From: Riptortus pedestris | Lineage: Eukaryota > Arthropoda > Insecta > Hemiptera > Alydidae | Assembly (NCBI GenBank): GCA_019009955.1 | Contig: CM032230.1 | Span: forward strand, 24,174,001 to 24,238,000 | Length of the DNA: 64,000 nucleotides | Direction of reading: 5' to 3' | Shown: positions 47,881 to 59,742 of the stretch, piece by piece | How the letters are laid out: the number at the start of each line of letters is the position of its first letter | Numbering within the stretch: the first letter of the stretch is position 1 | Notes under the pieces: model-generated | What the model was told of the DNA's origin: nothing | Seen by the model: the letters and a program-made list of their open reading frames with translations, nothing else | The model's database searches: none | Translations under genes and position numbers: made by a program

Positions 47881-48260
47881 GATCTCAAATCAATCTCGGA
47901 ACAACATCTACATAGAAATAAGAAAATGGAGTCCAAAATAGTGAAAGAATTAAAAGTATTGGGGAAATATAACGAATAACAGATAATTAATGATTCTAGT
48001 GATTCTTAATGGGTCAAAACAAGTAAATAAAATGGTAGTGGCAAAATATTTATCTAAAAGAAATTTCTATTCGTTAAAAGAGCACATTAACCTAATAAAA
48101 ATATCTTCAAGAAAACATTAATTTAATTAATTAAAACATTAATTCTTTTCTGGGCGATATACGTTGGAAGTTAGTATATGAAACATCACAAGTTGTATGA
48201 TTAATCTTGAAACTCCGAAGAATTGTCATTTTATTTTCAACAATTTTCAAAATATGGGCT

Positions 48261-48421
48261 TTTTAGCAGATTTCCCTTAAGGGAAATCAGCTATTGAGGT
48301 CGTACTCATGACGCGAGTTTCGAAACATTTCTTCAAATGTCCATCGATCCTACCCAGGAGATGACGAAAATGAGGTCCGTTCAAAATTATATATATATAT
48401 ATCTATATATATATATATATA

Positions 48422-48481
<60 letters not shown>

Positions 48482-48957
48482 TATATATATTTGTCTGTTA
48501 ACGCTCTAGCGGTCGCAATTTTTGTTTGATCGTTACCAAACTCGGAATTTAATCGTTTTATGTAAAAAGGAAGATCAAGTTCGTTAATGGCTGAAATCGG
48601 ACAAGTGGGAGGGGGGGTTTAGAGGGGGGGATTTTCGAAAATTCGAAATATCTCCGTTACCATACGTCGGATCAAAAAATTGTATAGAACCAATCTTATT
48701 GCAAATTAAATTTACTATAAATATTGTTCTATACATTTATTCGGTATCTTTAATATTAACCGAGATATTTGGATTTGTATTGTGAGTATGGTCGGCTATG
48801 TTCGGGAGTTTCCGCCGAGCGCACTAGCGCTAGTGTGGCAGTTTCACTAACTATTCGTCCTCGTGAGAATAGGTTATTACTAGGCAGATTTCTCTATTGT
48901 AAAACTTCACGTGGGAAATCTGCTTAGTTTACGCAGCCCCTGCGTGACGGACTTTTT
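48261..48957 (+). mobile_element. HINE-like element, full-length reference copy
   Basis: 5' TTTTAGCAGATTTCCCTTAA with palindrome TTTCCCTTAAGGGAAA, GATGACGAAAATGAGGTCCG, (TA)n at about 48391-48490, TCTAGCGGTCGCAATTTTTG, a double G-run, ACCGAGATATTTGG, a GCGCTAGTG-rich segment, subterminal GGGAAATCTGCT and stem-loop ACGCAG-CCC-CTGCGT, then GACGGACTTTTT. About 697 bp. No coding capacity. Confidence 0.9.
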
Positions 48958-48959
48958 CA

Positions 48960-49780
48960 ATGTGGTCTCCTGAAAATTTTGTTCTTAATAGCCATCTGAA
49001 AACCAACAAGAGTTTTCAGGGTGCAGCTTTGCATGGTCAGAATCAGCTGAAATAAACTGTAACTATAATTAGAGGATTTAAATACCCATAAGAAAATAGA
49101 ATGTAAATTTGAACCATTTGTTTAATAGAGTTAAGCATCTGTGCGCTCTGCAATTTAGCTTGTCCTAAGCTCAGTGGCACAGAAATCTGCTAAGGTAAAA
49201 AAACAGCTAAAGCATATGTTATTCCAATGTGAGCTCAACTAGCTTGATTCTTGATTATAATGTTTTGGCTAAAACATTGCAACGTCGTTTAAAATTGTTA
49301 TAGGTACTGTATATTATAATGGAAGATTTATATATCTCTTATTTCTATATCTCTTTGGATGTGTAGGATATAGGATAGGTGTAGAAACATATGCATTTGT
49401 AGTTGTAGATACACGAGGCAGTTGTTTGTTTTGTTGCTGAGTCATGAGTTGAAGAATAAAGAGATACATTCTAAACCTTATTTTGTGCTTAAGAACAAAA
49501 ACATTTCGCTAAGAGAAGGCCAGGCGGCATTACTGTTATTGGAAATGTCATACAATTATTCATATTAATTTTTTTGTTAATACTAATTTTGGAGTGTGGC
49601 TCAAAAATATTTCGTTCAAGCTTCAATTACACCTTTCATCATTATAATAATGACATATTTTCACTTCTTATTTTATAAAAAGAAGAAAATATTTATTTAT
49701 TTATTGGAGCTTTGCAGCTTCGGCGATGTTGCTCTAAACTATAGGATTTGTAACAAAAAAACACAACAATACAAAAAAAA
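48960..49780. other. Unassigned A+T-rich DNA
   Basis: No open frame with family features and no repeat recognised. Confidence 0.55.
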
Positions 49781-49789
49781 AAATTAATA

Positions 49790-50135
49790 AAATTAAACAA
49801 AACAGAAATGGAACACAAAACACAAAAAGAAACCCAAACAGATAAGGGACACAAAACGCAAAAGGAACACAGAACACAAAAGGAACACAAAACATAAAAG
49901 GATTACAAAACATAAAAGGATCAAAACACAGAGAGAAAACACGAAAAACAGAGATGAAATCAAAACAGAAATGGGGAAAAAATAGGAACGCAACTCAAAA
50001 CAGAACTGGAATAAAAAAATATAACACAAAAGGCGAAATTAAACTCAAAAACTGAATGAAACCCAAATACCGAAATTAGAACTCAAAAATGGAAATGGAA
50101 CTCAAAAAGCATGAATGGAAATCAAAAAACATGTC
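49790..50135 (+). repeat. A-rich, T-poor degenerate minisatellite
   Basis: Repeating GGAACACAAAACACAAAA-like units (about 16-18 bp) with drift to ACTCAAAAA towards the right. Thymine is almost absent between about 49795 and 49900. The opposite strand gives spurious Phe/Cys/Leu-rich frames. Confidence 0.8.
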
Positions 50136-50139
50136 ATTA

Positions 50140-53100
50140 TTAATTCATTCACAATAACTTTGGATGATTACTTAGAAGCGAAATTTATGGTACTTTTTCC
50201 CCATGGTATTGATTTTGTCAATCTCCCGGAAACCTGAATTGATTTAACGTGACCTCAAGTAGGAAATCAGCAATGTGATATGATGCAAATTTAGGCGTTC
50301 AAATATTAAAATATTTGTATCCATAGTATTATCAAAAGGATTCCATTGTATAATCATCGCATTAATGAAATTCTTATCTTTATTTGGGCTCTGTTATATT
50401 TGCTTTTAATTTTTTGGCCAAGTGTTGAGTGACAAATCAAGAATTTCCACATAAACAACGGAAGGATCAAAAGGTCAAACACTCCTTGTTCCTTGTTGTT
50501 GGATTTCCTCATACTTCGGATTGTAAAATGAGCGCCTGTCGGTGTCACACAGATACTGAGTCTGGGGTACGATTATTGAGCTAAACTGATTGCTGGCATT
50601 AGCATTGATGGTCTGCTCCAGCCACCGGTCAAGAGGTGATTTAGCGAAGTTGCTCTGTTGCCAAAGGTACCTACATTTTCAGTGCTCACTCTCAATAAAT
50701 TACCCAAATGTCTCGATCTAGCGTTACGTTGTTTAAGCACCGAAAAAAAATCACTGCTATGATTACAAAACGTTGAAGTCCGAAAGAATTATCAATAGAG
50801 CCACAGAACTAGAAACGGAAATGAGCCGATTTTTCATTTCCACAATTGAAAGTTGTCTGAAGAATTCTTTTATAAATATTAATAACATACAATAAGTCAG
50901 CTGATCACTTTGGATTAGATGCATTCTCTACTTGGGTTTTTTAAGATCTCAAGATATACATTAGTTTTGAATCAATACAGTTCTATATTTAATATTATAT
51001 AAAGCAATTAATTGGTGCATACTTTTGAAACGATTAAAAAGTTTGGTATAAAAAATGCTATTATTCCAGTCACTAGTTAATACATCTATCTACTTGAACC
51101 AATATTGCTTTTAGTACATATGAGACTACTTCCTAATCGCTCGAAGAATAATACCCTAACGTTCAAATATTCACAAAAAATATTATTTAATTTTAGTTTT
51201 TCTTTGTCCTCAAGATGTACTGGATTTTTGCATGGGCTAATCGTAAGTGAAATTAATCTGTTCTTGTCAACATTTATGATCATTATTCAGGATGAGTTTT
51301 CATTAACAAGTCACAAGACGACGAAGACAGGATTTCCGCCTCCGTTATAACTAAGAGATAGAGAGGATCTTCAGTTTGCTCACAAGGAAGTAGATAAAAA
51401 GCCCCCCCCCCCCCAGCTATGAATTATATTTTTTTCCGGAAGTCGTGTCAACGAGATTGGGTCAAAATTATTGAGAAATATTTGAGGACCGTATCTATCT
51501 CAAGCAATAATATCGCTGCTGCTGACCTGGGCTTATGTTAATCCAGACTCCAGTTCTGTCTAATCGCGTGCCTACAGTCATTTTATTTCGTAATATCTTC
51601 CCAATAGTTCGTAATATGCATCACTGCCAGTGTTAAGTTATTTGCTGACTTACATACTCTTATTAAATGCTATAATTATGTTACAAAACAATTTGGTTCA
51701 GCTACTGGTGGTCGTTTTTCGCTTCCGATGTACTTTCATTAAAGTAAGAGGCAATTCATATAACCATTACTTGTTACACTTCTGTGGAATCACATGCATG
51801 CTCGTGGGGAACATATGATCACAGTCTGTAAATAGGCACTAGAAAAAATATATATTTCATTACCTCATACAATCCTCAGGAAAAGTAGCAGCTATTAGAA
51901 CCAATATTACATCCTTCTTTCTTAAGACTGTTGTAAGCAAATTTGCTATAGTATTCCAGACATTCTGGGTGTTATTGGGTGTACAAGAACGAGGACGCCT
52001 CTTTTAACATAATTTATTGGTTGAATAAATAGTTATAGATTATCGTCAGATAAAAAAAAATACCTATTATAATAAATAAAAAAATAGTATGTCCCTCTAA
52101 ATGATTTGTGATACAATAATTAAAATCTTCATTTTCCAATTTGTAACATTTCTACAACACGAGGAACGATTAACAAACTAATATGACTCGTAGGTTAACT
52201 TCTGCATTTTCCGTGTGATGATGTCGGTTGTTTCCGTTAAGACGTGTCCGCCAGCTTCACGTAGCAACAGCTTTTGATGAGAGGGCATCATTTTCAACTG
52301 TATCGGAAGTTGTTGTCAGTAAAATAAAACTACTCATTAACAAATGCATCATAATAAAAACTTGCATGTCTTTAAATTATCCAATTTCACACTTAATTTG
52401 CACCGGGAAAAGTATAAGAAATGTTACTTTAATGCGAATAAATTCTACTTGGAAGTCAAAAGATTTCTAAACAAATTGAAATTCAAATCAATGGAAACGA
52501 ACGAGTAAAATAATCCTTCTTACAAAAAAAAAAAACTGTAAGCTACATTTCTCACTTTGCCATGAGCAAAATGAAATATTTGAGGGAGAAAAGTGAGGCA
52601 TATGAAGGGAGAGTTTACTTTCATCTTAAACAAAATACGGCCCCCTTTAGTGGAGTGTTTAGTGTAACGGACTTTGAAAGCAAGGGTTATGAGTTCACCT
52701 CTACCTTTGATTCCTCAAAATTCTGGTCTTGGAGGGGCGGGGGGCTCCTAGGCATCTAACAGAAACCTCTTTCTACTACACCTCTTGCGTTAGAATTGTA
52801 TAAAAAATGTATTTAGCTGGTGATATGAACGTTACATATAAAGTAGATATCCTTTTTTTTTGGAAACAGATTTTATCATTAAGAAAATCCTACCTATTCG
52901 TGTGCATGGGTTAGTAATTTTCAATTGCTTTTTTTCAAACGAATTTAGATGGCAAAGATTTGGATTCAGAACCTGCGTGGTGAAGTGTATGCCTTTGCAA
53001 TGTTGATCTATAAGTAGTGCATTTAGTATCAATGAATATCTGTCAAAAAAATAATTAACTAGCAGGATGGACCCAGTTGAACAACACTGGACAATAATTG

Positions 53101-53220
53101 TATACTTGGAAATTTTAAAACTATACAAGAACTGGGATGCAGTGCTGTTAAAAATATATATACCCGTTGACTGAAACTATGCTTCTAGTAGCGATGGACC
53201 TTATTAAAATATTAATTGTA
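50140..53220. other. Unassigned DNA
   Basis: Several short open frames (e.g. 52562-52759 on +) show no domain or flanking splice support. A poly-C run lies at about 51403-51415. Nothing else recognised. Confidence 0.5.
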
Positions 53221-53226
53221 TGAGAC

Positions 53227-53451
53227 TTGGTGGAAATGGGTGGAGCTGGTTATTCCAAATCAGGTACGAACTTCTCATCATCTAAGTATAAAAGTTTCGG
53301 CAATACATTGTCATGTTCCAGGAAAATATTAAATTCACAACAGTGGAGAATAGAATTAGAGAGTCGCGAAAGTGAATTATTTCTTTTAAAAAAGAGAAAA
53401 AGAGCTGATGAATTAAGAAATGCATTTAATTCACCACGAGATGCTCACTAA
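53227..53451 (+). CDS. Small open frame ending at the Helitron junction
   Basis: 74 codons from a TTG; the first ATG is three codons in. Sequence is Ser-rich, then charged (RESELFLLKKRKRADELRN). The TAA ends on the base before the Helitron's TC. No family recognised and no clear splice sites. Possibly a fragment of an old gene or transposon. Confidence 0.2.
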   Translation: MVEMGGAGYSKSGTNFSSSKYKSFGNTLSCSRKILNSQQWRIELESRESELFLLKKRKRADELRNAFNSPRDAH

Positions 53452-53504
<53 letters not shown>

Positions 53505-54578
53505 GTAACCTCTGTCTGTACATTGATTTTTTTCGCGAAATTTCACGATAACTTTTCGTTTCACATGTCATAGACACCATATCTGCATTTTGTTTCTTTC
53601 GTGTATGTTTGTTTGTTTCTTTGTTTGTTACCTTTTCACGCATAAACGGCTGAACCGAATTTTATGAAACTTGGTATGTATATTACTACTAACCCAACTT
53701 AGACTTTAGGCTATATTAATTTTCTCTGAGACGAACAGGAGTGGGGGTTATAAGGGAAGCATGAAATTAAAAATAGCGATATTTCGTTTTCTATTGGTTT
53801 TTCGGTATATATGCACATAACAAAAGATGTTTATTTTGTTATTTAGAGTAACTTTTGTTATATACACTTTTGTCGTATACCGAAGTTTAAATGCGTTATA
53901 CGCTAAAAATTATAGCGGGAGTCAACAATATTATTTGCCAAAAAAGACTCAACCGAACTAAATAAAACTCGGTATGTGTATTAGCAGTGAGGCCTTCATT
54001 ATAATAAGTCATACCAACATTTCTATGGACGGGCAGGAGTGGGGGTTATAAGGGAAGCCTGAAATTAAAAATAGCGATATTTCGTTTCCTATTGGTTTTT
54101 CCGCAAATATAAACATAACAAAAGTTGTTTATTTTATTATTTGGAGTAACTTTTGTTATATACACTTTTGTCGTATACCTAAGTATAAATGAGTTATACG
54201 TTAAAACTCTAGCGGGCACTAACGGCTGAACCGGACCTAACAAAACTCGGTATGTCAATTAGCATTAATTCTTTCATGATTATAAGTTATATTAAAATTT
54301 TTAGGTTCGAACGGGAGGGGGGTTAAAAGGGAGGCCTGAAATAAAAATTCACCATATTTACATGTATAAGAGACGGGAAATATAAAAATATCGAAGACTG
54401 TGAAGCCTTATCGAACAAATAATTCTATTATTAGCAAATCCACGGCAAAGATGGGTATCAATCCTAAAAACTGGGACGGGTAAATGTCAAAATATTGTGC
54501 AATGTAAAGCCTGCTAAAAAATACCATCACCATTCAGCCTCAGATGAATTCCCGGGCGAAGCCGGGTATCTGAGCTAG
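53452..54578 (+). mobile_element. Non-autonomous Helitron, complete ends
   Basis: Inserted between A (53451) and T (54579). Starts TCTATATATATA with a (TA)n tract to about 53500. It ends with hairpin CCCGG-GCGAAG-CCGGG (54551-54566), TATCTGAG and CTAG (54575-54578). The interior holds the motif CGGCTGAACCGAA...AAACTTGGTATG and GGGGGTTATAAGGGAAGC repeated about every 300 bp (two full units and a partial third). No Rep/helicase. Confidence 0.85.
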
Positions 54579-54994
54579 TACTAGATAAATTTAATCTTTA
54601 TTGTTTTTCTGAATGTTCTGTGTGCCCTTAATTCTTTAACTTATACAATTAGAAATCCTTAAAATAGCATATGTGGAAGAAGAAATATAAAATTATTAAT
54701 TCAAAATTACGATCCACTATGCAGGATCCACCTTTATGATCAGGACGTTCACTAAGCAATGAATGATACTGAAGAAGGAAGTCGAGGTCCTTTGTCCCAG
54801 AAAACAAGGAGAACTAAAGAAGCGGCAAAATCTACGAATAAAGAATTTCAAGTATTCGAGGTAGCTTATGGAGAAGGGTTGTAGAAACTAATTAAAGTAT
54901 TGATAGAATGAAATGATCCTTAAGGAGTTCTAATTCATTAAGGATTCAAATGAATATTAAAAATTAAGTAATCACATATTCTAAGATTACCTGA

Positions 54995-55030
54995 GTGCAT
55001 TATTATTACTATTATTTATTAACGTCCACA
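54995..55030 (-). repeat. SINE tail fragment
   Basis: TTATTATTACTATTATTTAT plus TAACGTCCAC, i.e. the reversed SINE tail (GTGGACGTTAATAAATAAT), cut by the HINE 5' end at 55031. Confidence 0.5.
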
Positions 55031-55595
55031 TTTAGCAGATTTCCGTTAAGGGAAATTAGCTATTGAGGTTTTACTCATGTCGGAATTTTCGAAATTATTC
55101 TTCAAATGTCCATCGATCCTACCTAGTAGAAGACGAAATGAGGTCTGTTCAAAACTGTATATATATTTGTCTGTTACCGCTCTAGCGGTCGCAATTTTTG
55201 TTTGATCGTTACCAAACTCGATATTTAGTCGTTTTATGTAAAAAGAAAGATCAAGTTTGTTAACGGCTGAAATCGGACCAGTGGGAGGGGGGGGTTTAGA
55301 GGGGAGGATTTTATAAAATTCGAAATATCTCAGTTATTATACGTCGGATCGAAAACTTGTATAGAACAATCTTATTGCAAATGAAAATTACTGTAAATAT
55401 TGTTATATACATTTATTCTCTATCTTGAATATTAATCTAGATATTTGCATTTTTATTAAATCTGATGAGTGAGTTTCCCGCCAAAAGCTAGTTCCGTCAT
55501 TTCCATAACTCTCGGCTCTCGTGAAATTTCTCTGGTGTAAAACTTCACGTGGGAAATCTGCTAAGTTTACGCAGCCCCTGCGTGAGGGAGTTTTT
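55031..55595 (+). mobile_element. HINE-like element with complete ends
   Basis: 5' TTTAGCAGATTTCCGTTAAG, a very short TA tract (about 55159-55166), the usual blocks with a G-run of eight, and 3' CACGTGGGAAATCTGCTAAG with ACGCAG-CCC-CTGCGT, then GAGGGAGTTTTT. Confidence 0.85.
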
Positions 55596-56191
55596 CAGTT
55601 TTCGGATTTCAGTAAACCCCCACTCCTACTCATGCCATATTAACAAAAAGTCCGTCACGCAGGGGCTTCGTAAACTAAGCAGATTTCCCACTTGAAGTTT
55701 TACAATAGAGAAATCTGCCTAATAACAACTGTAGTAGTAAGAAACCTTTGCACCTAAACATTATTTAGGGCGTAATAACCCAGTAGTTTCTAGCCCCAAA
55801 AAACAGTTAACCTAACCTCTATTCTCGAGGGACGAATAGTTATGGAAACGGCCACCAGAGCTCTTGGCGAAAAGTCCGAACATAGCCTACTGATGACCAC
55901 ACGCAGAATACAAATGCAAATATCTCGGTTAGTATTCAAGATACAGAATAAATGTATATAACAATATTTATAGTAAATTTAATTTGCAATAAGATTTATT
56001 CTATATTATTTTTCGATCCGGCGCATAATAAAGGAGATATTTCGAGTTTTCAAAACTTTCCCCCTCTAAACCCCCCTCCCACCGGTCCGATTTCAGCCAT
56101 TAAGGAACTTGATCTTCCTTTTTACATAAAACGATTTAATTTCAAGTTTGGTGACGATCAAACAAAAATTGCGACCGCTAGAGCGTTAACA

Positions 56192-56256
<65 letters not shown>

Positions 56257-56515
56257 GAACGGACCTCATTTTCGTCATCTCCTAGGTAGAATATGAATTG
56301 AAGAAATTTTTCGAAACTCGCATCATGAGTACGACCTCAATAGCTGATTTCCCTTAAGGAAAATCTGCTAAAAAAGCTATTATATTATGAAGTACTTTAT
56401 CCGGAACCCCAAATACCAAATATCGTTCTCATTGAACATTTAATTTTTGATACAAATGCAAATTCGAGACGCACGTGGGGAATTTGTTTAGTTACTGAGT
56501 GACTGACTATCAACA
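55596..56515 (+). mobile_element. Old long-subfamily HINE fragment, split by a newer copy
   Basis: Left piece 55596-55645 (TCAGTAAACCCCCACTCC to CATATTAACA) and right piece 56377-56515 (GCTATTATATTATGAAG to GTGGGGAATTTGTTTAGTTA) read as one module when the inverted copy between them is removed. The paralog at 7310-7430 is uninterrupted. Confidence 0.65.
55646..56376 (-). mobile_element. HINE-like element, reverse orientation, full length
   Basis: The 3' end at 55646 (AAAAAGTCCGTCACGCAGGGG) and 5' end at 56376 (CTTAAGGAAAATCTGCTAAA) bound all internal blocks in reverse, with (TA)n at about 56196-56252. With the + copy at 55031 it forms a large inverted repeat. Confidence 0.88.
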
Positions 56516-59330
56516 GAAGAATAAACCAATATTCAGGGAAGATTCAGGTGAATAATCATTTTAGCATTAATAATTACTAAATATAACATTGAATGAATGA
56601 GTTTTTTGAAATTTATATATGATTATTCTACTCAACTCTGTTAGTCCTTAACCCCAAAGAAGTTGATATTACATTAAAAACGTTCACTGTCTTAAGGAAT
56701 TTAAATAGGTTTTAAAGAGTATTTTCTCCATTCTTCAGACTTCCGTGTAAATATTGTATGTTCTTCTGGTCTTGTTGTAGAATGGAAAATGACTAGCTCA
56801 TGTTCTACTGTAAATTTTAATACTTACAATAAATTAATACAATAATACAAAGATATATACAATTTCTGCAGTTCGGATAAACATAAGAGCATAATTGACT
56901 TATTCATCTGCTGTCAGATTGATTTTAATATTTTTATTGGTTGGCATCCTCACAGAAATTATTTCTTTATCACTGACTTTGTAAGATATATATGTATTCC
57001 GGGTCACAGGATATTGAGAGCCAATTTTTTATTGTACTAACCATTAGGGAGCTTATCAATAATTTTATTAGCAGATATTTGAGTTTCTATTTGAGCCTCT
57101 GAGGACCCTGAAAAGATGGAATTAGTTCCATGTCATTTATATTTGCTAACGTGAGAGCCACATATTATTGCTGCACCTATCTGCTCCGATTTCGAATGAA
57201 TGAAATTAATAATCGAAATAATGGATAGCCAGCCTTCAGATAGGTAAGTAAATGGAGAATTGAACTAAAAAAAAATATTTAAAAAAGAAAAAAAAACAAA
57301 TCGCAGATTCCAATATTCTTTTAGCAAAGTATTTTATGAAATAAATTCAGATGAATTCTGACTGAGATTATAATAAGTAACTTGTTATTTCGAATGGTAT
57401 CCAATATTGTAATATACTCTTTTAAGCCTGAACCACTTACGTAAATAGTTAGTCAAAAAACTGAGTATCCTCCACGACCACTAGCATTTTTGATACCTTT
57501 GGTTTTGAGTGACTTGAATTAAAAAAAAAAAAAAAAGATAACCCGCGTCAAATAAAAATAGAGTTTGGAGGAAGTTTTATGTATACAAATAAGTAAGTCT
57601 GTTATATTGTACAATACTATTAAATGTCAAAACTTGATACATCTATAACTTATTCCTTACAGTGGTAAATGGATGTACCACAAAATCCTCAGTCTGGTCT
57701 CTATAACTGAATGTGACGTTCTCTTGATGTTATATTTCTAGAGGTATCATTCACTCATTAAATGATTCTCTACCAACCAAATATTTAAGTTAACGACCAA
57801 CTTTCTACCAACTTAAATACTGCCATCTAAATTCACATTACCAGGCTACCAAAAACTTTAATATATATATTAAACTGGAAAGGTCAGAGAGGCTCAGCCC
57901 ACACTCCAGGACCTCTACAGCTAAAGGTCACTTCAGCCTCCCTCGTCTTCAAGTACTCCGCTATATTTACTCCGTTTGTATATTCATGTTATTTACACAC
58001 AATCAACGGGTATGCATATGCATAAATTGGAAACGTAGTTACGGTTTCCAATGAATAATAAATTTGTAGGTTAAGAGAAACGAGATATATGTAGATGTTA
58101 ATGCTCACCCTTTGACCATTTATGACTTCTAGGTTTCTTTATTTTAATTTTTTCAACATTCAACTCCTCTTACTTGATCAGGCGATGGCATGATTTATTA
58201 TTTTCGTATTATATTTTATTTTCATACATTGTTTACAATGAGTTTTGCTCTTTTACCTTAGTTTTGGAATTATATAAAAAAATAGATTTAATTGTAGATT
58301 TTGTGTGATTTTTGTAGTCAGCCTGTATCAAATAGTAACACACACAAGCTAATTTCGCCACACATTTATTTTTACATTATTTATTTCAATAAAAAAATCA
58401 CGTTTTCAAAAATGTCTCATATTCTCTCCTGCTATTATTTCGCATCTGCTTAAGGTGCATGTTACCACGAAATGCCGAGTATTAAGAATGGTAAAGATTT
58501 TGTGATTTATTAATATTATCTCAATAAAATTTTCTTTGACTAGCTGAACATTTCTTGAAATAGGACGTTTCATTATCAAGCGATTCTTTTCATGTATCAT
58601 TTTTATTTTTGCCGAGATAACACAGGAAAAGTAACAAAATTTCTTTTATTACAATTTTATGGGCATAGTAGATAACATGGCTTAAAGATTAATGGCATTT
58701 AAAAATAAAATATAAAATTGTGATATCTAATCTTTTTTAATATTGTTTCTGAATCGTCTTCAGTAAGCTGCTTAAACTCTCAATACTCTTGAATTCTATA
58801 GCTTTCTTTGAAAAAATAAATTACCCATTTATCAAAATGAGAACATCAAAAGTTTTATCACCTTAAGCCACTCAGTTACACTACGTCTGAAATTGGTTTT
58901 TCTATAGCCTTTTTATTCTATAGGTAGAATAATTATTTTCATTCTTCCGAACCGTAGATCTAGCTATTGGATGTGATCGATAAACCTTCTCTCTTTTGTG
59001 TTCAATATTTTCTCTGTTCCATATTCAATAGACTCTTACAGCAAATGATGTATGTTGATGATGTTTTGATGACAGGAAGAATTATCACAACATTGGCTGG
59101 TCTTGTCTAGAGCTACACCAGAATTGGGTTTATGAAAACGCACACTCAGGAAGACTGTGAGGGAATGAGGATGGTTTTCGTCAAGGAGAGCTCGTCAACG
59201 ATCATATTTTTGCCGTGAGACAAATGTTGGAAATCACCAAAGGGGAATGATATCGATCTGTATCTCCTTTTTATTGACAGTTTTATGACGCTGACGGTAA
59301 CAATGACTAAATTCATTGCGGTACATTGGA
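56516..59330. other. Unassigned A+T-rich region
   Basis: No gene or repeat recognised. Short A-runs near 57270-57300 and 57520-57535 only. Confidence 0.55.
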
Positions 59331-59335
59331 ATATG

Positions 59336-59725
59336 TCTTATGAGGTACATGGGAATATGTCTTATGAGGTACATGGGAATATGTCTTATGAGGTACATGT
59401 CAATATGTCTTATGAGGTACATGGGAATATGTCTTATGAGGTACATGGCAATATGTCTTATGAGGTACATGACAATATGTCTTATGATGTACATGGGAAT
59501 ATGTCTTATGAGGTACATGAGAATGTCTTATGAGGTACATGGGAATATGTCTTATGGGGTACATGGCAATATGTCGTATGAGGTACATGGCAATATGTCT
59601 TATGAGGTACATGGGAATATGTCTTGTGAGGTACATGGCAATATGTCTTATGAGGTACATGGCAATATGTCTTATGAGGTAGATGACAATATGTCTTATG
59701 ATGTACATGGGAATATGTTATCAGA
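59336..59725 (+). repeat. 24-bp tandem array, about 16 copies
   Basis: Unit TATGAGGTACATGGGAATAT plus GTCT, with G/C variation at GG(G/C)AATATG. A period of 24 leaves frames open on both strands (YEVHGNMS repeat). No spacers, so not a CRISPR array. Confidence 0.93.
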
Positions 59726-59742
59726 TGGATAGGAATGACCCC

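Noticed and set aside
49693..50029. Phe/Cys/Leu-rich - strand frames resembling a membrane protein
   Set aside because: Reverse translation of the A-rich minisatellite.
52562..52759. 65-codon + strand frame starting with a good Met
   Set aside because: No domain, no splice context, and composition like the flanks; not enough to call a gene.
59234..59732. Possible CRISPR array or repeat protein
   Set aside because: 24-bp units follow each other without spacers, and frames are open on both strands; tandem repeat in a eukaryotic context.
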